DNA of 64,000 bases from Rotaria macrura (Eukaryota > Rotifera > Eurotatoria > Philodinida > Philodinidae): contig OENT01000512.1 in assembly GCA_900239685.1 (NCBI GenBank), positions 40,561-104,560 of the forward strand. The letters run 5' to 3'. The notes under the pieces are model-generated. The model had not been told where the DNA came from. It saw only the letters and a list, made by a program, of their open reading frames with translations, and searched no databases. Positions 41,646 through 55,601 of this stretch are shown in pieces; within the stretch, counting starts at the first letter, position 1; every line of letters begins with the position of its first letter. Made by a program: the position numbers and the translations under genes.

Positions 41646-44600
41646 CAGACCGTTCACGATTTCGCAGACTAAAGTATTTTAATACTTTTCTTGCTGTATT
41701 TACAGATATCCAGTTCTTTATATGTAGAACTTAGAAAAAGCAGGTGTCTTTTTGACTTAATTGACTATTAGTATGAGATAAAAATTCACGATTTAGAACA
41801 GTTTTGAAAAACACCAAAACATACTCCATTTATTTCCAATTATTTTTCATCGGCTCATCACATTTCCGTGGATTCGATACACCTGAACAAATAGATTATG
41901 ATAAAAATATCATTGAAGAGAATAGATTCAAATGTTTTTCTATATAAGTACAGAATTCTTATTGTGAAATACTGTTTCCGTTTGATTCAACACCGTTGAC
42001 ACATCTTTGAATCTAGACGATAGTTTATGGGAAATTTTCGTGAAATTTTCCTAGTTTTGGATCAAACAGAGCAGCAACAATGTGTATTGCTGTATTCTGT
42101 TGCTCAGTAGCGAAAACTTCTACGAAAGACCAAGTCATTCAATGTAAAAGGAAATGATTATATTCACGTCTCTTCTGACACCACCCGCCATTGTATCAAA
42201 TGAAAAAATAAGAAGAGAAACAGTTCTTATTATCTATAGAATGGGTTTACAATTTTCAAGTTAAATTCACATATCTAGAAACTATTCTTTAAAACTAGCT
42301 ATTAGATATATGGTTCTTTTTTCGAAACAGAGATTTGTAACAGAAGCAAATAAGAAAAACAGTAAAAAAAAATACATTTGATATACAACTATCGAATGCA
42401 CGTTTGTTATACAGTATCTGTTTTATTTTTTATTTCAACACGAATAATCAGAATCACTTCGCTCCAAGAAAATATTCTGATAAAACTTTTGAAAATGTTT
42501 CATGCAAAAATGTTTCAACAGAGAGAACGAATCGTGCGAGTGATTCTTCTATCATAGTAGATGTCTATAAGATAATAGAATGCCATGAATGATATCATAA
42601 ATAAGTTATTCAATGCCATTTCATGGTAGTCTGATAAATATACTATAATGTTCATATAAAAAAAGTATTCGAGACGAAGACGTCATACATAAGAATATAC
42701 CACATAAAAATCTTTGGGTCTCATATTATAATCTATGATTAAATATTGGAGTATTAGGATATTTCGTCCGATTTCTAATTGAACTTGGTAAAATGCCGAG
42801 TATATTAGAAATCTTTTCGAGTTCGCTATCTTCAGTAACAAGATTGATTGGCATAGTACACGCTACTATCCATATGACATATGAAAAATATTCTTCAGTC
42901 AATTCTGTTGGATACTAAACATCTCACCATTATTATTACGTTCTTTTTTTTTCGTTCAAAATCTTCCACTAGATATGTACAAGGTTTTTCGCTTGCAATC
43001 ACTGGTCTATCTTTTGAGGCTTATATTCTTTGATTTTGATATAGAAATCACCCGACAATAAGCTTGCCTTTATTAATTAAGTCTTCAATCTAACTAAGTA
43101 GTAGATACAATTATATATGTATATATATATATATTTGCCTTCGTTTTTAATGCTACTACAGCGATTGTGTAACAGTTATTTTCTTCAAAACTCGAGTTTG
43201 ATATTCTTAGTAGAGCAATGCCAAGTTGAATATTAATCTTTCTTACGCTTGCCTTCAAGATCAATGAAGAGAATGAAAAAAATAAACGGGTATCTACTAT
43301 CGTGTGATGGTACATATTCGTTACTTATTTGTTTTACAATGTACGTATTGAAATATTGTGTAATGTCGTCGCTGTTCGACCACGTCGTTTGCCTTTTTTT
43401 TTATGAAGAATAGAGGCTTTATAGGAGACAGTGATTTATGCGTTCTTTCACTATAAAATAAATGATAGGTTTTAAATACATCGACATTCAGATGTGTGTA
43501 GAAGGATTCATTAGGTGTATTGAGATAGAAGTTTGTGTAAGTATTCTTATTTCCATTGCACTTAGAAATCGTTCTATGATAAAACTATTTCCATATAATT
43601 GGTTCTTCTATTGAGAAAACTGAAATTTTCTTCCATACAATATCGGTTTACATCAATCTTGATATTGATCGAACTGATCATTGTGTGATAGTTATTGGAT
43701 TCAAGTCTTATTTATTCTTCTTCTATACTTGTATGAATAGAAATTTGAGCTACGTTCACTAGAGCATGAAATATTAAAGATCGAACCACTGATATTTACC
43801 TATAGATATAATTTGTCTGAAGATCACACGATTAGTTGTCTTGATTATCATTGCCAATGATCTAGTACAAAGCGGTTTCATTTTTCAAAAAGTTAAAAAT
43901 GTATTTTAACCATCAAATCGATCAAGAGTTGATCCAATTAGAGTAAAAAAATGCTTTCATAAATGAAACTCGAATTATCAGTTGGCAGTAATGATTAGCA
44001 CCGACTCAAGTATGAGAAATGAACGATAACATGCCGAAATGAGAATGAGAATAGCGAGTGGTTAAGGATGACGGTGAGCATGAAGGTGAGGATAAGAATG
44101 AAGATTCGTTTATTCATGTCTTATTCTTCATCAAGGTGTACAAATCGACATCATGCTTTTCTTTATCATTCTGCATGCAGTATTGTTAATTCTTTCTTTT
44201 TCGTTTATAATAAACCTGGTGATCAAAAACAAATATGCTGACCCTTTAAAAAGTAGCCATATTAATTAACTCGGTAGTATCTCTATAGTTTGTGCTTGAT
44301 AATCATTGAGCAAAGAAAAGACTCATACTGAACTTCGTCGAATAGAACAAACAATGGATTCGGACATACCGGATTAAATTTTTTAAATTAATTTCGATAA
44401 TTTTACCGAAAATTCCTGATAGTTTTTATACGCTTATTCAAACTGAGCAATAAGAAAGTTCTGTACATCTTTCATAATATTTTAATGATGATTGCAAGAG
44501 AATGGGTTCATGGTTACCTTGTGTATAGAACTATATTCTTAGACTCAAGCAGATAAAACTTCAGTTCGAAGAGAGTAAATTCTCAACCTATTAACAAACT

Positions 44601-44935
44601 ATGTGTAGATAGTTAATCAAGTTGAAATTTTCTAATGGTTGGACGTGAAACATTCGTTCCTATTTTGCATGATACAGGAATTTTCGAAAAAGCATAATAC
44701 TGATAAAATAGATGAGAATCGAGAACGAAAGAGAAAAACCTTTGAAATTGACTGAGGTACTTGTGTTCAATTGTATAGTTAACAATTTTATGGACATTTC
44801 GGGGATTCAATTATTAGTAAAGATTGATTTTCTTAATTATATTTTTCTAGAAAAGCAAAGACACTTAAATAATCTTATCGGTTTTGATTTAATAAATACA
44901 ATCTAGGTTTGTATTTATAAAATAATAACTTATAA

Positions 44936-47900
44936 ATGGCATCACGGAAAGATCGAGATAATCCTGGTGGTATGCAGTTTTTCATTTTCTATGTAAATTT
45001 ATAGTTTAGAACGATATTTTTGTTTCATAGATGATGATCGAGATCGTCGACCATCTAAACGATGTACGTAATTTCTTTTTTTTTCATCAAAAACAATTTA
45101 TGCGAAATATTTTTCTTTGAATACACTATTAGCTCGTCCAAGTCGTACGGATGAAAGCTCATCTGAATCTTCTCAACATCGACCATATTCAACGACTAGA
45201 GTAGAACAAATGCCGTCTACATCTTCTAGTCAATCGAGTAAATACAGTGAATCTGTTTCAAGCTCTGCTGTGCCAAAAACTTCATCAAGTAGGGAAAGCG
45301 ATACACAGAAACGTTCTCGCTCTTTTGTTCGTCCACCATTACGTTCCGCTATACCAGATTCTCAAATATTATCTCTTGCACGAAGACCAATACATGCTGG
45401 CCGTGGTAGAGTATTAATCGTAAAGTATTTTTTTCGTGTCTTACAAACTGGCTTGTTTTAGTTGGCCAACGAGTTGAACTGTATACAAATCATTTCAAAA
45501 TAGAGTTTCTAAGTGCAAATGAACCAGTTGTACTTTATCAGTTTGATGTTGATGTTGAAATTTTAATGCGTGATTCTTCATGGCGGCCATGCAAAAAAGA
45601 TGAACGTTTTCAAGTTATGAAAACAATCATCGAACGAGAACAATTTCCACTAGTTTGGTATGACGAAGGAAGATGCTTATATTCAACACAAAACTTGACT
45701 TTAACCTTGAAAAATGAGTACGAATGTGAACTGGTACATAAGAAAACAGGGCGATCGAATCGTTTCCGATTTTTACTTATTAACCTTGTGAAAACTTATG
45801 AATTAAAATCGATTTCTGATTTCATACAACGGAAAATCCCTGTTCGTCCTCACGATCCTGTTAGAATTTTGGAAACTTTATTTAAACAAACGCAACGAGC
45901 TGAAATGATAACTATTAAAAATCACTCATATCCCAAAAGTCAAAAATTAGATGACCTCGGTAAACTATTTCTAAAAATCACCTGAAATTTTTCTTTCATA
46001 GATGATTCCTTTTTTAGGTGATGGCCGTGGTTTAGCATCAGGATTTTATCAAGCTATTGTGCTTGGAGAAAGTGGTCCAACATTGAATATTAATAATACT
46101 TTTTCGTGTTTTTATCAAAGTTATAACTTAGTTGAATTTATTTCCTGCTATCTAGGACAAGATATTAAAAGAAATGGTAAGTTCATTCTGAAAGCATTAT
46201 TTTTTTTAACACGAAGACTGAAAATTGCGATGGAAAAATGTTTTCAATGTGTAATAGCTTACGTAGTTGTGAAACTATCACTATTAGACCAACCACAGTG
46301 AACAGTAAAGACGAACTTTAGTTGTTCACTTATCTAGAGAAAATCAAGTAAGTAAACATGAGAAAGTGTTCTTTCGCTTCCTGTCAAATTGAATCGAGCG
46401 ATACGAGTCTCAAGTCATAGAACTCTTGAAAAACGTTTCAGTACAATGCAATTGTAAGAGGATTTTGTAAAAATTCAATTACTACTTCGCAGTTGTTGTC
46501 TTTAGAAACATAATGCAGTGTAGAATTGAATAGTATTCCCAAGAAATTATTATATATGAATATAAAATGTTTCTCAGAATGACGTTTTATTGTATATTGT
46601 TTCATCCGTATGACAAAATTTCTTGAATCCTGACAAGACACAACAGTTAGTATTCCAACAGTAAAAAATAAGTATGACAACATCTGTACCTGATCATTGC
46701 CAAGATTGAATAATTCATATACAGGATTTCTTAGATACTCGATCTAAAGAAACGTATGATTATCAAGGTAGATTCACTTATCGTCTATCCAGAATATAAT
46801 GAGTTAAAAGTCCGCAGCCGGAAGAAAATTTTGAATCTACACTTGTTCAGTATCGAGTATTTTAAATATTTGATTGGGATAGTAGTTAAGCTCTTCCTAT
46901 CAGTGAATGAGATAATGAAAACTTATCACTAGTATTGTAAATATTCCAAAGTTTGAAATGAAAGTGATTAGTTCGGTCCAGTGAAATTTAATTTCTATCA
47001 ATAATATTTCTTATACATCAATAATTCACATTTCGAGAAAAAATTACAACTTTTTAAGTGGAATTCGTTTTGATTCTTTCGACAAAAATGAATATAAGCA
47101 TTTTCAAATGAAAAATTTTTATATTTATCACGTATTGCGGTGGTGTCATAGAAAAATCATATTCCAGGTCAATAATATATTCTATTGACTTCAAAGAGAA
47201 TAGAAACAACGAAAGATAGAGATGAAAAGAAACTAAACAGAGTTCTAGTTGTAACTGACTTTCCCAAGCAAGAAATGTATATAAATATATATAGATATAT
47301 AGATATGTATATAGGAATGTATAACTATATATCACGACGACTCATGCAAAGAAGTCGAAACAGAAAGATGTATTACAATAGAAATATAGTCACTACATTA
47401 CAATATGACAGAATCACATATCACTGAAATGATGTTCATGTTCGCAGAATGAATCATGAGAAATAAATACTTGTACAGTTCATGGAATCGAATATATACC
47501 ATCAATCTGAGAATATAAAGTTGTTGCTCGATTCTTAAATATTTTTGAAATGTTTATTTTCTATGTACATATTTTGTATGGACAAATTTATTAGAATCTT
47601 TTATTCGAAAAAAAAAGGAACAAAACTTGAGTACATATATATGTAAATTTTTAAAATTTTTCTGAAGGTATCTCACCAAAAGATCAACCATTATTAATAC
47701 GAAAAATCCTGAAATCTATTTGGTTTTCAACATCGCATACTAATCAAATTCGAAAATATCGTTTGAAATCCTTTGGTTGCTCGTCGAATGAACATCGATT
47801 TGCGCAAGATCATGGTGAGCAGCAAGGTGAGCAAATCAGTGTTACGGCTTATTTTCGAAACAAGTGGAAAATTCGTTTACGTTATCCTCAATTGCCTGTT

Positions 47901-50851
47901 GTTGAACTATTCAATCCAGCTGATAAGAATAGATTTCATTTTCTACCCATGGAATTAGTTAGTGTCGATGAATGGCAACGAAGTTTAAAACCATTGACGA
48001 CTGAACAACGAGCAAAGGTAACGAAGAAAACTGTGGTTAAACCGGGTGAACGATTTGGATTGATTCGACGGATTGTTGATGAGCGTCGTTTTGATCAAGA
48101 TCTTTATTTACAAAAATTTGGTATAAAACTCCATTGTGATGATATGCTATTAATACCTGCAAGAATTTTAACACCGCCTGAAATAAAATATAAATCATCG
48201 CAAGGTGACCAACGTGATATTATTGAGCGAGTACAGATCGGAAAATGGTATTTAAATAATCATTTTAACAAGCCACGTGAAATACGTGCATGGGGTCTTG
48301 TTCTTGTTAGTCAAAAAGAACCTGACGCACGACAAGTTGGTTTAGCTAGAGATTTTGCAAGTAAAATTCCACAAGTGAGAATTTTATTTCTATCAACATA
48401 AGAGAAAAGCTCATCAACAATAATAGAAAAATGAAATGTATTCTTTTTTTCGTAAAGGCGATGTCAAAATATGGTATTCGATTTAAATCGGCAGCTATTG
48501 AAAAATCAGATGCAGCTGTGCCCGATATTCTATTAGCTCGAATGAATGAATTAAAAATGTTAGGATGTGAAGTTATCATTTATATTCTCAATCAAGTTGG
48601 TGATGACATATATCATATTATAAAATACTTTGGTCATATGAAACTAGGTAAGCATGTATTTTACTTTCGATATGATTGCATAGATGCTGTAAATTCTTTC
48701 GTAATTCTCTTTTCTGCACAATAAGTCGAGATCGATAATTCATTAATACTTAGTTCATAGAGAAACTATAATCATAATTTATAAATGTAAAAGAAATCAA
48801 ATTTTTAGTTGCTCCATGAATCATTAATTGTGAACGAGAATATTTAACCAACAGAGAAGATAACAGTTTTAAAATCTGAGAAGACATTTGAAACTCAGTG
48901 ATATTGTCATTAATCTGTAGATTTTTACCAATTTGAATAAGAAACTTTTATGAATTATGATGAAATACAATACTGCACAATGGTTTCAAAACTAAATAGT
49001 AGCTCTCATGTCTGCGAATCTTATATGAAATCAAAATCGTGTAGGATTGGTGGTACGTTTTCGAATGCCAATAGCTATCTGATAGATAGAATAAATGTTA
49101 GATTCTAGTTAGAATATTAGTCAAGCTCTGTTTCAAATAGCTTTTAATCTCATGAGTGTTAATTTCATATCCCTGTATAGACTGAAAAAAGTATAGATCA
49201 CGGTTGTTTAAATTATTCAATAGTTTTCTCATCCTTCACACTTCCACAAGAATATAAAAACTGATTCGGCAAGGTACTTATGAACTACTTCTAAACATGA
49301 AAATATATAATTACATCGATACTTCATTGATGACTTGTATGGAAATTTTTAAACATCAAGCATTCGTGGGCTGACATCATCATGCGAGAGAAGCAATCTA
49401 ATTAACTTAGAATACAATCGTGAGAAAATCGGTCTTTTACGTATTCTATTCTTTTCGAACAGGTATGGTAACCCAATGCACACGGTTCGATAAACTTCTA
49501 GCACATAGTGAACCACGTAAAATGGATGTTTATATTCAAGTAATTTTTTTTTCTATTGATATATATGTATGATCGATTTATAAAAGAAGAAACTAATAAA
49601 TAGAATTTGGTTCAAAAATTCAATGCAAAATTAGGTGGTACTAATCAATTAGTTTCGCTAATGCGTGCATTAACTTCTCCAGCAAGTCGTACAGATGTAT
49701 TTATGTTTTTCGGTATTGATTGTACTCATGTAACATGCTCACGCGAGCGACCATCCATTGCTGCTATTGTTGGATCAAAAGATTCAACAAGTTTGTTTTG
49801 TTGATGGTGGCTTATCTCATTGAAATTATTTACTCACATATTTATTAGGTACACAATATGCTAGTCGTGTTGTTCAGCAATACTCTCCCAAAGGAAAAAT
49901 AGCAGTAGAAATAATAAAGGATCTGCATGTTTATGTTGAAGAGTTATTGCGAGAATTTTCACAACACAATACTCGTTTACCAAATAAACTGGTTTTTTAT
50001 CGCGCTGGTGTTGATGATGGATCATTTCAGAAAGTACTTGATAATGAAGTACGAGCTATCCAAAGAGCCTGCAAAGGTAATATGACATTGAATTATTAGA
50101 TAGGTCATTCAAAAAATAATTTCTATTCAAAACAAACAATAGAACTCTACGGTTATAATGAAGCACCGCAAATTTGTTTTACTATTGTCAAAAAACGTCA
50201 TAATACGCGTTTCTTCAGTTGGGATAAGCAATCGAATCAAACAAATAATGTTAAACCAGGTAGAGATATTCATCAGCTTGTTGAAACTTTTTATTAGATA
50301 CTCCTCACTTTTATCTTAGGCTCGGTCATCGATACGGATATCGTTTCACCCAATGGATTTGATTTCTATCTCAATTCTCATGCAGCTATTCAAGGCACAT
50401 CGAAGCCAACACTTTATCACGTTTTATATGATGATATCGGTTTTACACCAGATGAAATTCAACAATTAACGTGAGCATATTTTCGTTTTGAAATATCAAA
50501 AACGAACATTTCCGGTTTCTTTTCTAAATAGATATTATCTATGTCATACGGACGTTCGATGTACGAAATCAGTATCTGTTCCTGCACCTGTTCACTATGC
50601 TACACTTTGTGTATGCCGTGGTCTCAATCTTGATTATGAAGCGCAAATGTCTAATGAACAACGAAGCATTGCTGCGTGAGTTCTCGTATATTGATTTAAA
50701 TGAAAAATAAAATGCAAAAATATAATTACATTTCAGTTCTGATTTGGAAGAATCACTTTTAGATGAAAACGTTGTCGTTACACTAGATGATGTTCTAACA
50801 ACAAAATTTAATTTCAATCCATCAATAGAGAATACCATGTGGTTTGCATGA
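44936..50851 (+). CDS. AGO: Argonaute protein with degenerate slicer site
   Basis: Fourteen exons: 44936-44969, 45031-45063, 45133-45405, 45462-45959, 46018-46176, 47668-48374, 48458-48647, 49463-49539, 49604-49790, 49849-50076, 50143-50259, 50320-50470, 50532-50675, 50737-50851. They total 2913 bases and 970 residues. Ser/Arg-rich residues 1-110 precede the N domain (TNHFKIEF at about 120), a linker with [16 protein letters not shown] (about 335-470; [20 protein letters not shown]), MID (about 570-690) and PIWI (to the end, finishing TMWFA). It is of AGO rather than Piwi type by its fit to human AGO2. The MID pocket looks intact ([22 protein letters not shown]), so 5'-phosphate guide binding is likely. 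In PIWI, D696 and E740 are kept, but the third acidic residue is A772 (FYRAGV for FYRDGV) and the histidine position is T909 (HYATL for YYAHL). Target cleavage is therefore probably lost, leaving guide-directed silencing by recruitment. Confidence 0.95.
46177..47667 (+). other. Long intron 5 of the Argonaute gene
   Basis: 1491 bases between the linker and PAZ exons, with donor GTAAGT and acceptor TCTGAAG. It includes a TA-rich tract at about 47275-47335. No gene was recognised inside. Confidence 0.75.
48648..49462 (+). other. Long intron 7 of the Argonaute gene
   Basis: 815 bases splitting the MID domain between MKLG and MVTQC, with donor GTAAGC and acceptor GAACAG. Nothing was recognised inside. 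Confidence 0.75.
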
Positions 50852-53800
50852 ACAATATCTTCTTTTAATTTGTATAGAATCATTTCTTTTATGTGATTGT
50901 GATAGTTTGGTCAAATTGATCATGGATTTGATTGTGTGTCGCTCAGTTATTTTTTGATGTTTTCATTTATTTTTCAAGTTTTTTTCGATATGCTCTTGCT
51001 GAGCTTAGTTGAGAAATATAATTTAGTATTTGAAACGTCGCACAAGTATTCGGTTCCTACTCGACAGTCTATTTAATAAATATGGCACTAACACGCACAA
51101 AGACAGCAAACTGACGAACGTAACTATGATGTTTATAGAGAGATCAAAGGGTATAAACTGGTTGGATGGTTACGCGTTTTCGAAGGATGTATCGGAAATT
51201 GAAGAAAAAACAAAATTTCTTGGATTACTTCAAATCTGTATGTGTAATTATGAACTGAATGAATCCATTATCATGTCATCAACATACATCGAGACAAGCA
51301 TTTCTATATTTGATAATCAAACAGAAAATTATTTGATGATAGGTTTTGATTTCATAATATACTGAAAGAAAAATAAAATCAAACGTAAGCGCATTGATTT
51401 CTTGTTTTTGATTGGATCTAGCACATTGTCTGAGAATATTTTCGAATTTCATGCTGCTATATTCTCTAGTATCATTCTCTTACTTCAATTTTCTGCCAAA
51501 GGTCAAATTTAATTTCGCATGATTGACGAATCAAGGATAATTTTTTTTAAAGGTAAAAATTAGTTAAACTGTCTGCACATATATTTAGTCCTGCTTTCAA
51601 TCTTATGAGTACACGCATACACACGCTTACTCGTCATTAGTATTGTGCTTGCTCAACAGTACTGAAGTTTCTTTGTGCATATCGTTTGTTGAGTAGACTG
51701 GAGTAAACTGCAGAAAACAGTCTGAAAATATACAATGATGATTAATAGATCTTTTCACCACTAAGTTTTAGAGGAATCCTTCTGAACATAGAATCGCAGC
51801 CTTGTCAATAAATAGCATCACTCAATAACCAAATATATTTGTTCGTGATACAAATCAAAGATGTATTGCATAAAAAAACAATCGAATTATTTCAACTTTC
51901 TTGATCGATAAATATAGTATCTATTTGAAATACATAAATGTTTAAAGTTAGACTTATCATATATTTGTAGAAGATTTATTCAAGTTTAAAGTAGTTTTAG
52001 AAAATAATTAACTTGAAGCGTAAAACTTAATCGAATTGATTTCAACGATTCAAGTTTTAGAAAATGTGCATAATTAGACTTCCTTACTTTAACAACTTAA
52101 AGTAAGGTTTTGAGATTTCACTGAACTATTCGTTGTTGATATGTAATATTGATTCATTCCAGAGGCTAGCTATTTCCAATCGTTTTCATTCAGCAAAAAA
52201 AGTGTTTTATTTCGTTGACGGCTCACTCTGGTGTGGATATCGTTCACTTGCTATGGTGAAGAATACTTTTTTTTAATATCGTGCGATCGTACTACTCTTT
52301 TAATTTAGTTAGAAAAAAAAACAACGAAATTGAGGAAAATAGCATAAACTATCTTATGACTTGATAGAGGAAACAATCGAATAAAGTAATTCGCAGTGTT
52401 ATCCAGAGAAGTTCAATTTCATCACTAGGCTTTTTTTATTAAAATATCTTTCATCAAAATTTCACAGATACACACATTAACTCAACGAACTTGAAAATTA
52501 TCAAGTTGATAGGCTGAGCATAGAGTACGTTGTAAAATGACAAAGAGTATACATTAACTTCACAGTTATTTCTCTCACTATAATAAAACAATTTATTGTT
52601 GATACTTGATTGATGTAAAATTTACCAGTATCTAAAGTAATTTTTTCACGAGATTGAATCAGTTGTAATTGTAAGAAACGATTGACGTTTTTGATATAAG
52701 AATTTTGGTAACAAATATTTGTCTGTAGTGTTTCAGTTCAACTGCATGGCTGATGGTATCCAATTTTTTTCTCAGTTTTTATTTTAATGAATTCAACGAA
52801 TGTTGTCAAGCCTCGACAATGGCCGAACAAAATGCTGGCTTCCAATCTAAAATCAAACCACGGAAAAATGTTTACCGGTCGTCAATCATAGTAGTATACG
52901 ATTTGGTTTTACAACAGTAAAAGTTCGATAAATCGAATCAAACATTTAAGCTCGAGATTTGCTCAGTATGACAGGAGAATGGTCTGATGTTACCGTGTTT
53001 ATAGTCCGAATCACATCCTCTTCTGTAATCAACAATCAGAACAGAAACTTTTGGTTTATTTGATTTCTTTGAATAGAAAAGAATATATAATTGGTATGAA
53101 TATGAAATGGAGATATGACACATTATTTATCGAAGAATAGGAATAATAACAGTATTGAATATCTGGTTAAAACAAATACTTTATAGAAATGATCATCAAA
53201 CGGAATTGTACTTTTTTTTCAATCCAATGGGCTTGAGAAGCAACAGCGTCGGTCTACAAATGAAGACGGTTTGCAGAAGAAATATATCAAACTGTTCGAC
53301 AAATACTCAAATATCATCTCGTACTTGAAAATCTTCTCATCCAAATTATTCCAACATGGATGATATGCCGACGCAATGCCAATGACATTTCAGATATTGA
53401 ACACCAATTCATGCCGTACAAATTATTTGTTCTTGTAGAGAAACGAGCCAGGATGCATATATTTCTAGTCTTGTTCGACAAAATAATAGACATACAGGTT
53501 TGACTTCATCGCCCATTTCATTGAACCATCAAACGGATCCATGCGGCGTTGTTAGTGAATTCTTAGTTTTAAAAAAGACTCGTTTATTATTACAATGAAC
53601 TGAAACATAAATATTATCCGACAACACAAAAACATACTAATTTTGTTAAACAATTGAATTATTCTATAGTGCCTGGGTGAATTACTGGTAAACACCATCA
53701 TAATCAAACAAGCATCTATATCATGATCAATTCATACATATGTGTACAAGCTACAGAGCTTGACAACTGAAATATGTTTTATTGCCAGCATTTTTCTTAT

Positions 53801-55180
53801 TATTATATATCTACAGTGTAATTAAACCATAGAAGTATTTGTGTTTATACTCGACTATAGAGGATTAACGTACAAGGAGAAGTTTTTGTTCGTGCTAGTT
53901 TCTTTCTCTCTAACTACTTTTATGTTCTTCTCGTTCTTTCTGCTTTTCTACTTTGTTGACTTTGTATACTTTTCCATTGACGCTATGTCCTCGTCATTGA
54001 AATGTTTATTCACATGATCACTCTGTAAATCTGTATCACTATCATTTTTATTGTAATATGCTAAGAAAATCCTTACAAAAATTTTCTGTGCAGAAGAATG
54101 AAGATATGCCATAGTATATATTCTGTTTTAAATTTCAAACTTTTACTTATTAATCTCTGCAATGTAGCTTTTAGATTCAATATGAGTTTATGTTCTTCGA
54201 CGTCATAGTAATATAAGAAGAAATGGATTATTTATCTCGGATCCCATCATTTCACGAAAAACTTTATCGTATGACTCAATCAGAAGCATCATCATACATA
54301 CAAATACAGTTAATTTGTTCATACAAATTAGGCTCTTGCAACTTTTGCTTTTACAGGCAATAATGGAAAAGTCAGTTTCGAATTTGAATACGAAATCCTA
54401 TATTCTAGAGTTATTTGATCTGTTAACACATAAAGAATCTGAGTATTCTTGTTGAATAAAGCTCTCTCACATCATGTGCTTTTGGAAAAACCAAGGACAG
54501 CCACATCAATAATCAGATCCGATCGATATTTAAAGAGTTTTAATCAAATCGACGAAATCCAATTGGAATCCTGGAGACGGAATGACTTTTACATTCCTAG
54601 TATATTGGATATTTTCAGATCTCACTGTAGGAATTTGACAAAATCCCATGTCGGCTTTCGAACCATCTCTACTAATGCAACCACATATTAATTAGTACCG
54701 AATTAAGAGAATATCAGATTTCCCCCAGCTATATCGGATACAATAAGATCCGATCCGATCTGGTATCGGATTAAATTACCTCAGAAGGTAAACATTTATT
54801 GAAGTACAGATATTACGATCAGTTCAGCACTGATAGTCGTCAATCAGACTGCTTTTTGAAACCAAAATGCATTGTCGAAACAAAGAGAGCGGGTATATAG
54901 GTTTAGTTGGCTGTAGAAGTCTTCTTCTACATATATTCACCCAGAGTCATACATATCCAACATTTCTGCGCAGATCCATACAACCACACCTACTCTTTTT
55001 ATTAAGCTTTGGATTGATTATTGTCGACTTGTTGATCAATTGCTGAAAAGCAAGCATGGATGATAACAGTTTGATCTGTTTTCGATAAGAGTTTACAGAA
55101 TAAAAATATTGAACATTTGTTTTTTTACACAACTAGTTTTCTTTTTCCTATTGTCCGAAAAGAAAAGCATTGACTGTTCT
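50852..55180. other. Gene-poor region downstream of Argonaute
   Basis: Poly(A) signals for the Argonaute gene are available at 51075-51080 and 51372-51377. The plus-strand frames at 51030-51365 and around 53230-53520 are open for up to about 110 codons but show no domain. A cluster of ATCCGAT words lies at 54506-54775. No intact gene was recognised. Confidence 0.5.
54506..54775. repeat. Cluster of ATCCGAT/ATCGGAT words
   Basis: Several copies of ATCCGAT and its complement occur in both orientations near 54506-54523 and 54743-54774, including GATCCGATCCGATC. They may mark the two ends of a small inverted-repeat element, but precise ends were not found. Confidence 0.4.
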
Positions 55181-55601
55181 TCAAGACAAATATTTCCCTT
55201 TATGTCTGAAACATGTTTTAAAAACATTTATTTGCCAACTATTACTATAATCATTGTCTTTATGTTTATGTCCAAAATTATGAAGCATTTCATGTACAAT
55301 AACTCCTCCCCAATAGACTGGATCCGAACCATCTTTACCGGGCGCGCCTAGACGATACGGATTAAGTTTAACATTAAATTCACCTTCGACAGAAAATGTT
55401 GATCCGGCAGAAACACATGAAATGCAACTGATTTTGCCTTTACCAAGCGTCTGCGTTTTTTCTTATTGTGGATGAATATGAATTGTTGGAAATTAATCTT
55501 TCTCTCCTCTTACTTTGAGAATCATTCAATTGGAATCGTAATAAATCATGTATACCATCGTAGTTTTTATGATTTTCAAGTCGAGAACGTGCCCACACAC
55601 A
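55181..55601 (-). CDS. 3' exons of a metzincin-like zinc metalloprotease, 5' side interrupted
   Basis: Two exons are visible: 55601-55514 and 55437-55181, with a 76-base GT-AG intron and matching phase. They encode the last 114 residues. The second exon contains HEMLHNFGHKH, an exact HExxHxxGxxH zinc site, so metzincin-type peptidase activity is expected if the protein is made. It is preceded by PVYWGGVIV. Which metzincin family it belongs to was not resolved. The first visible exon starts CVWARSRLENHKNYDG, and its upstream AG lies inside the terminal repeat of the transposon at 55600-57114. On the far side of the transposon (57240-57115, minus) a possible continuation, NQALEFIDGTV then stop then CANKEFYLKLLFI, carries a TGA. 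The gene is probably broken by the insertion; a functional gene using the transposon splice site is the alternative. Confidence 0.6.

Larger units (their letters stand above)
39958..44935. other. Gene-poor, repeat-bearing region upstream of Argonaute
   Basis: 5 kb without a recognisable gene. It contains a diverged direct repeat pair, a stem-loop and a (TA)-rich run at about 43115-43134. Short frames such as 40909-41100 and 41284-41541 lie in or beside the repeats and show no domain. Confidence 0.5.

Noticed and set aside
53230-53520. Possible relic transposase coding strand
   Set aside because: Two short open stretches in different frames with no recognisable catalytic motif; not enough to call.
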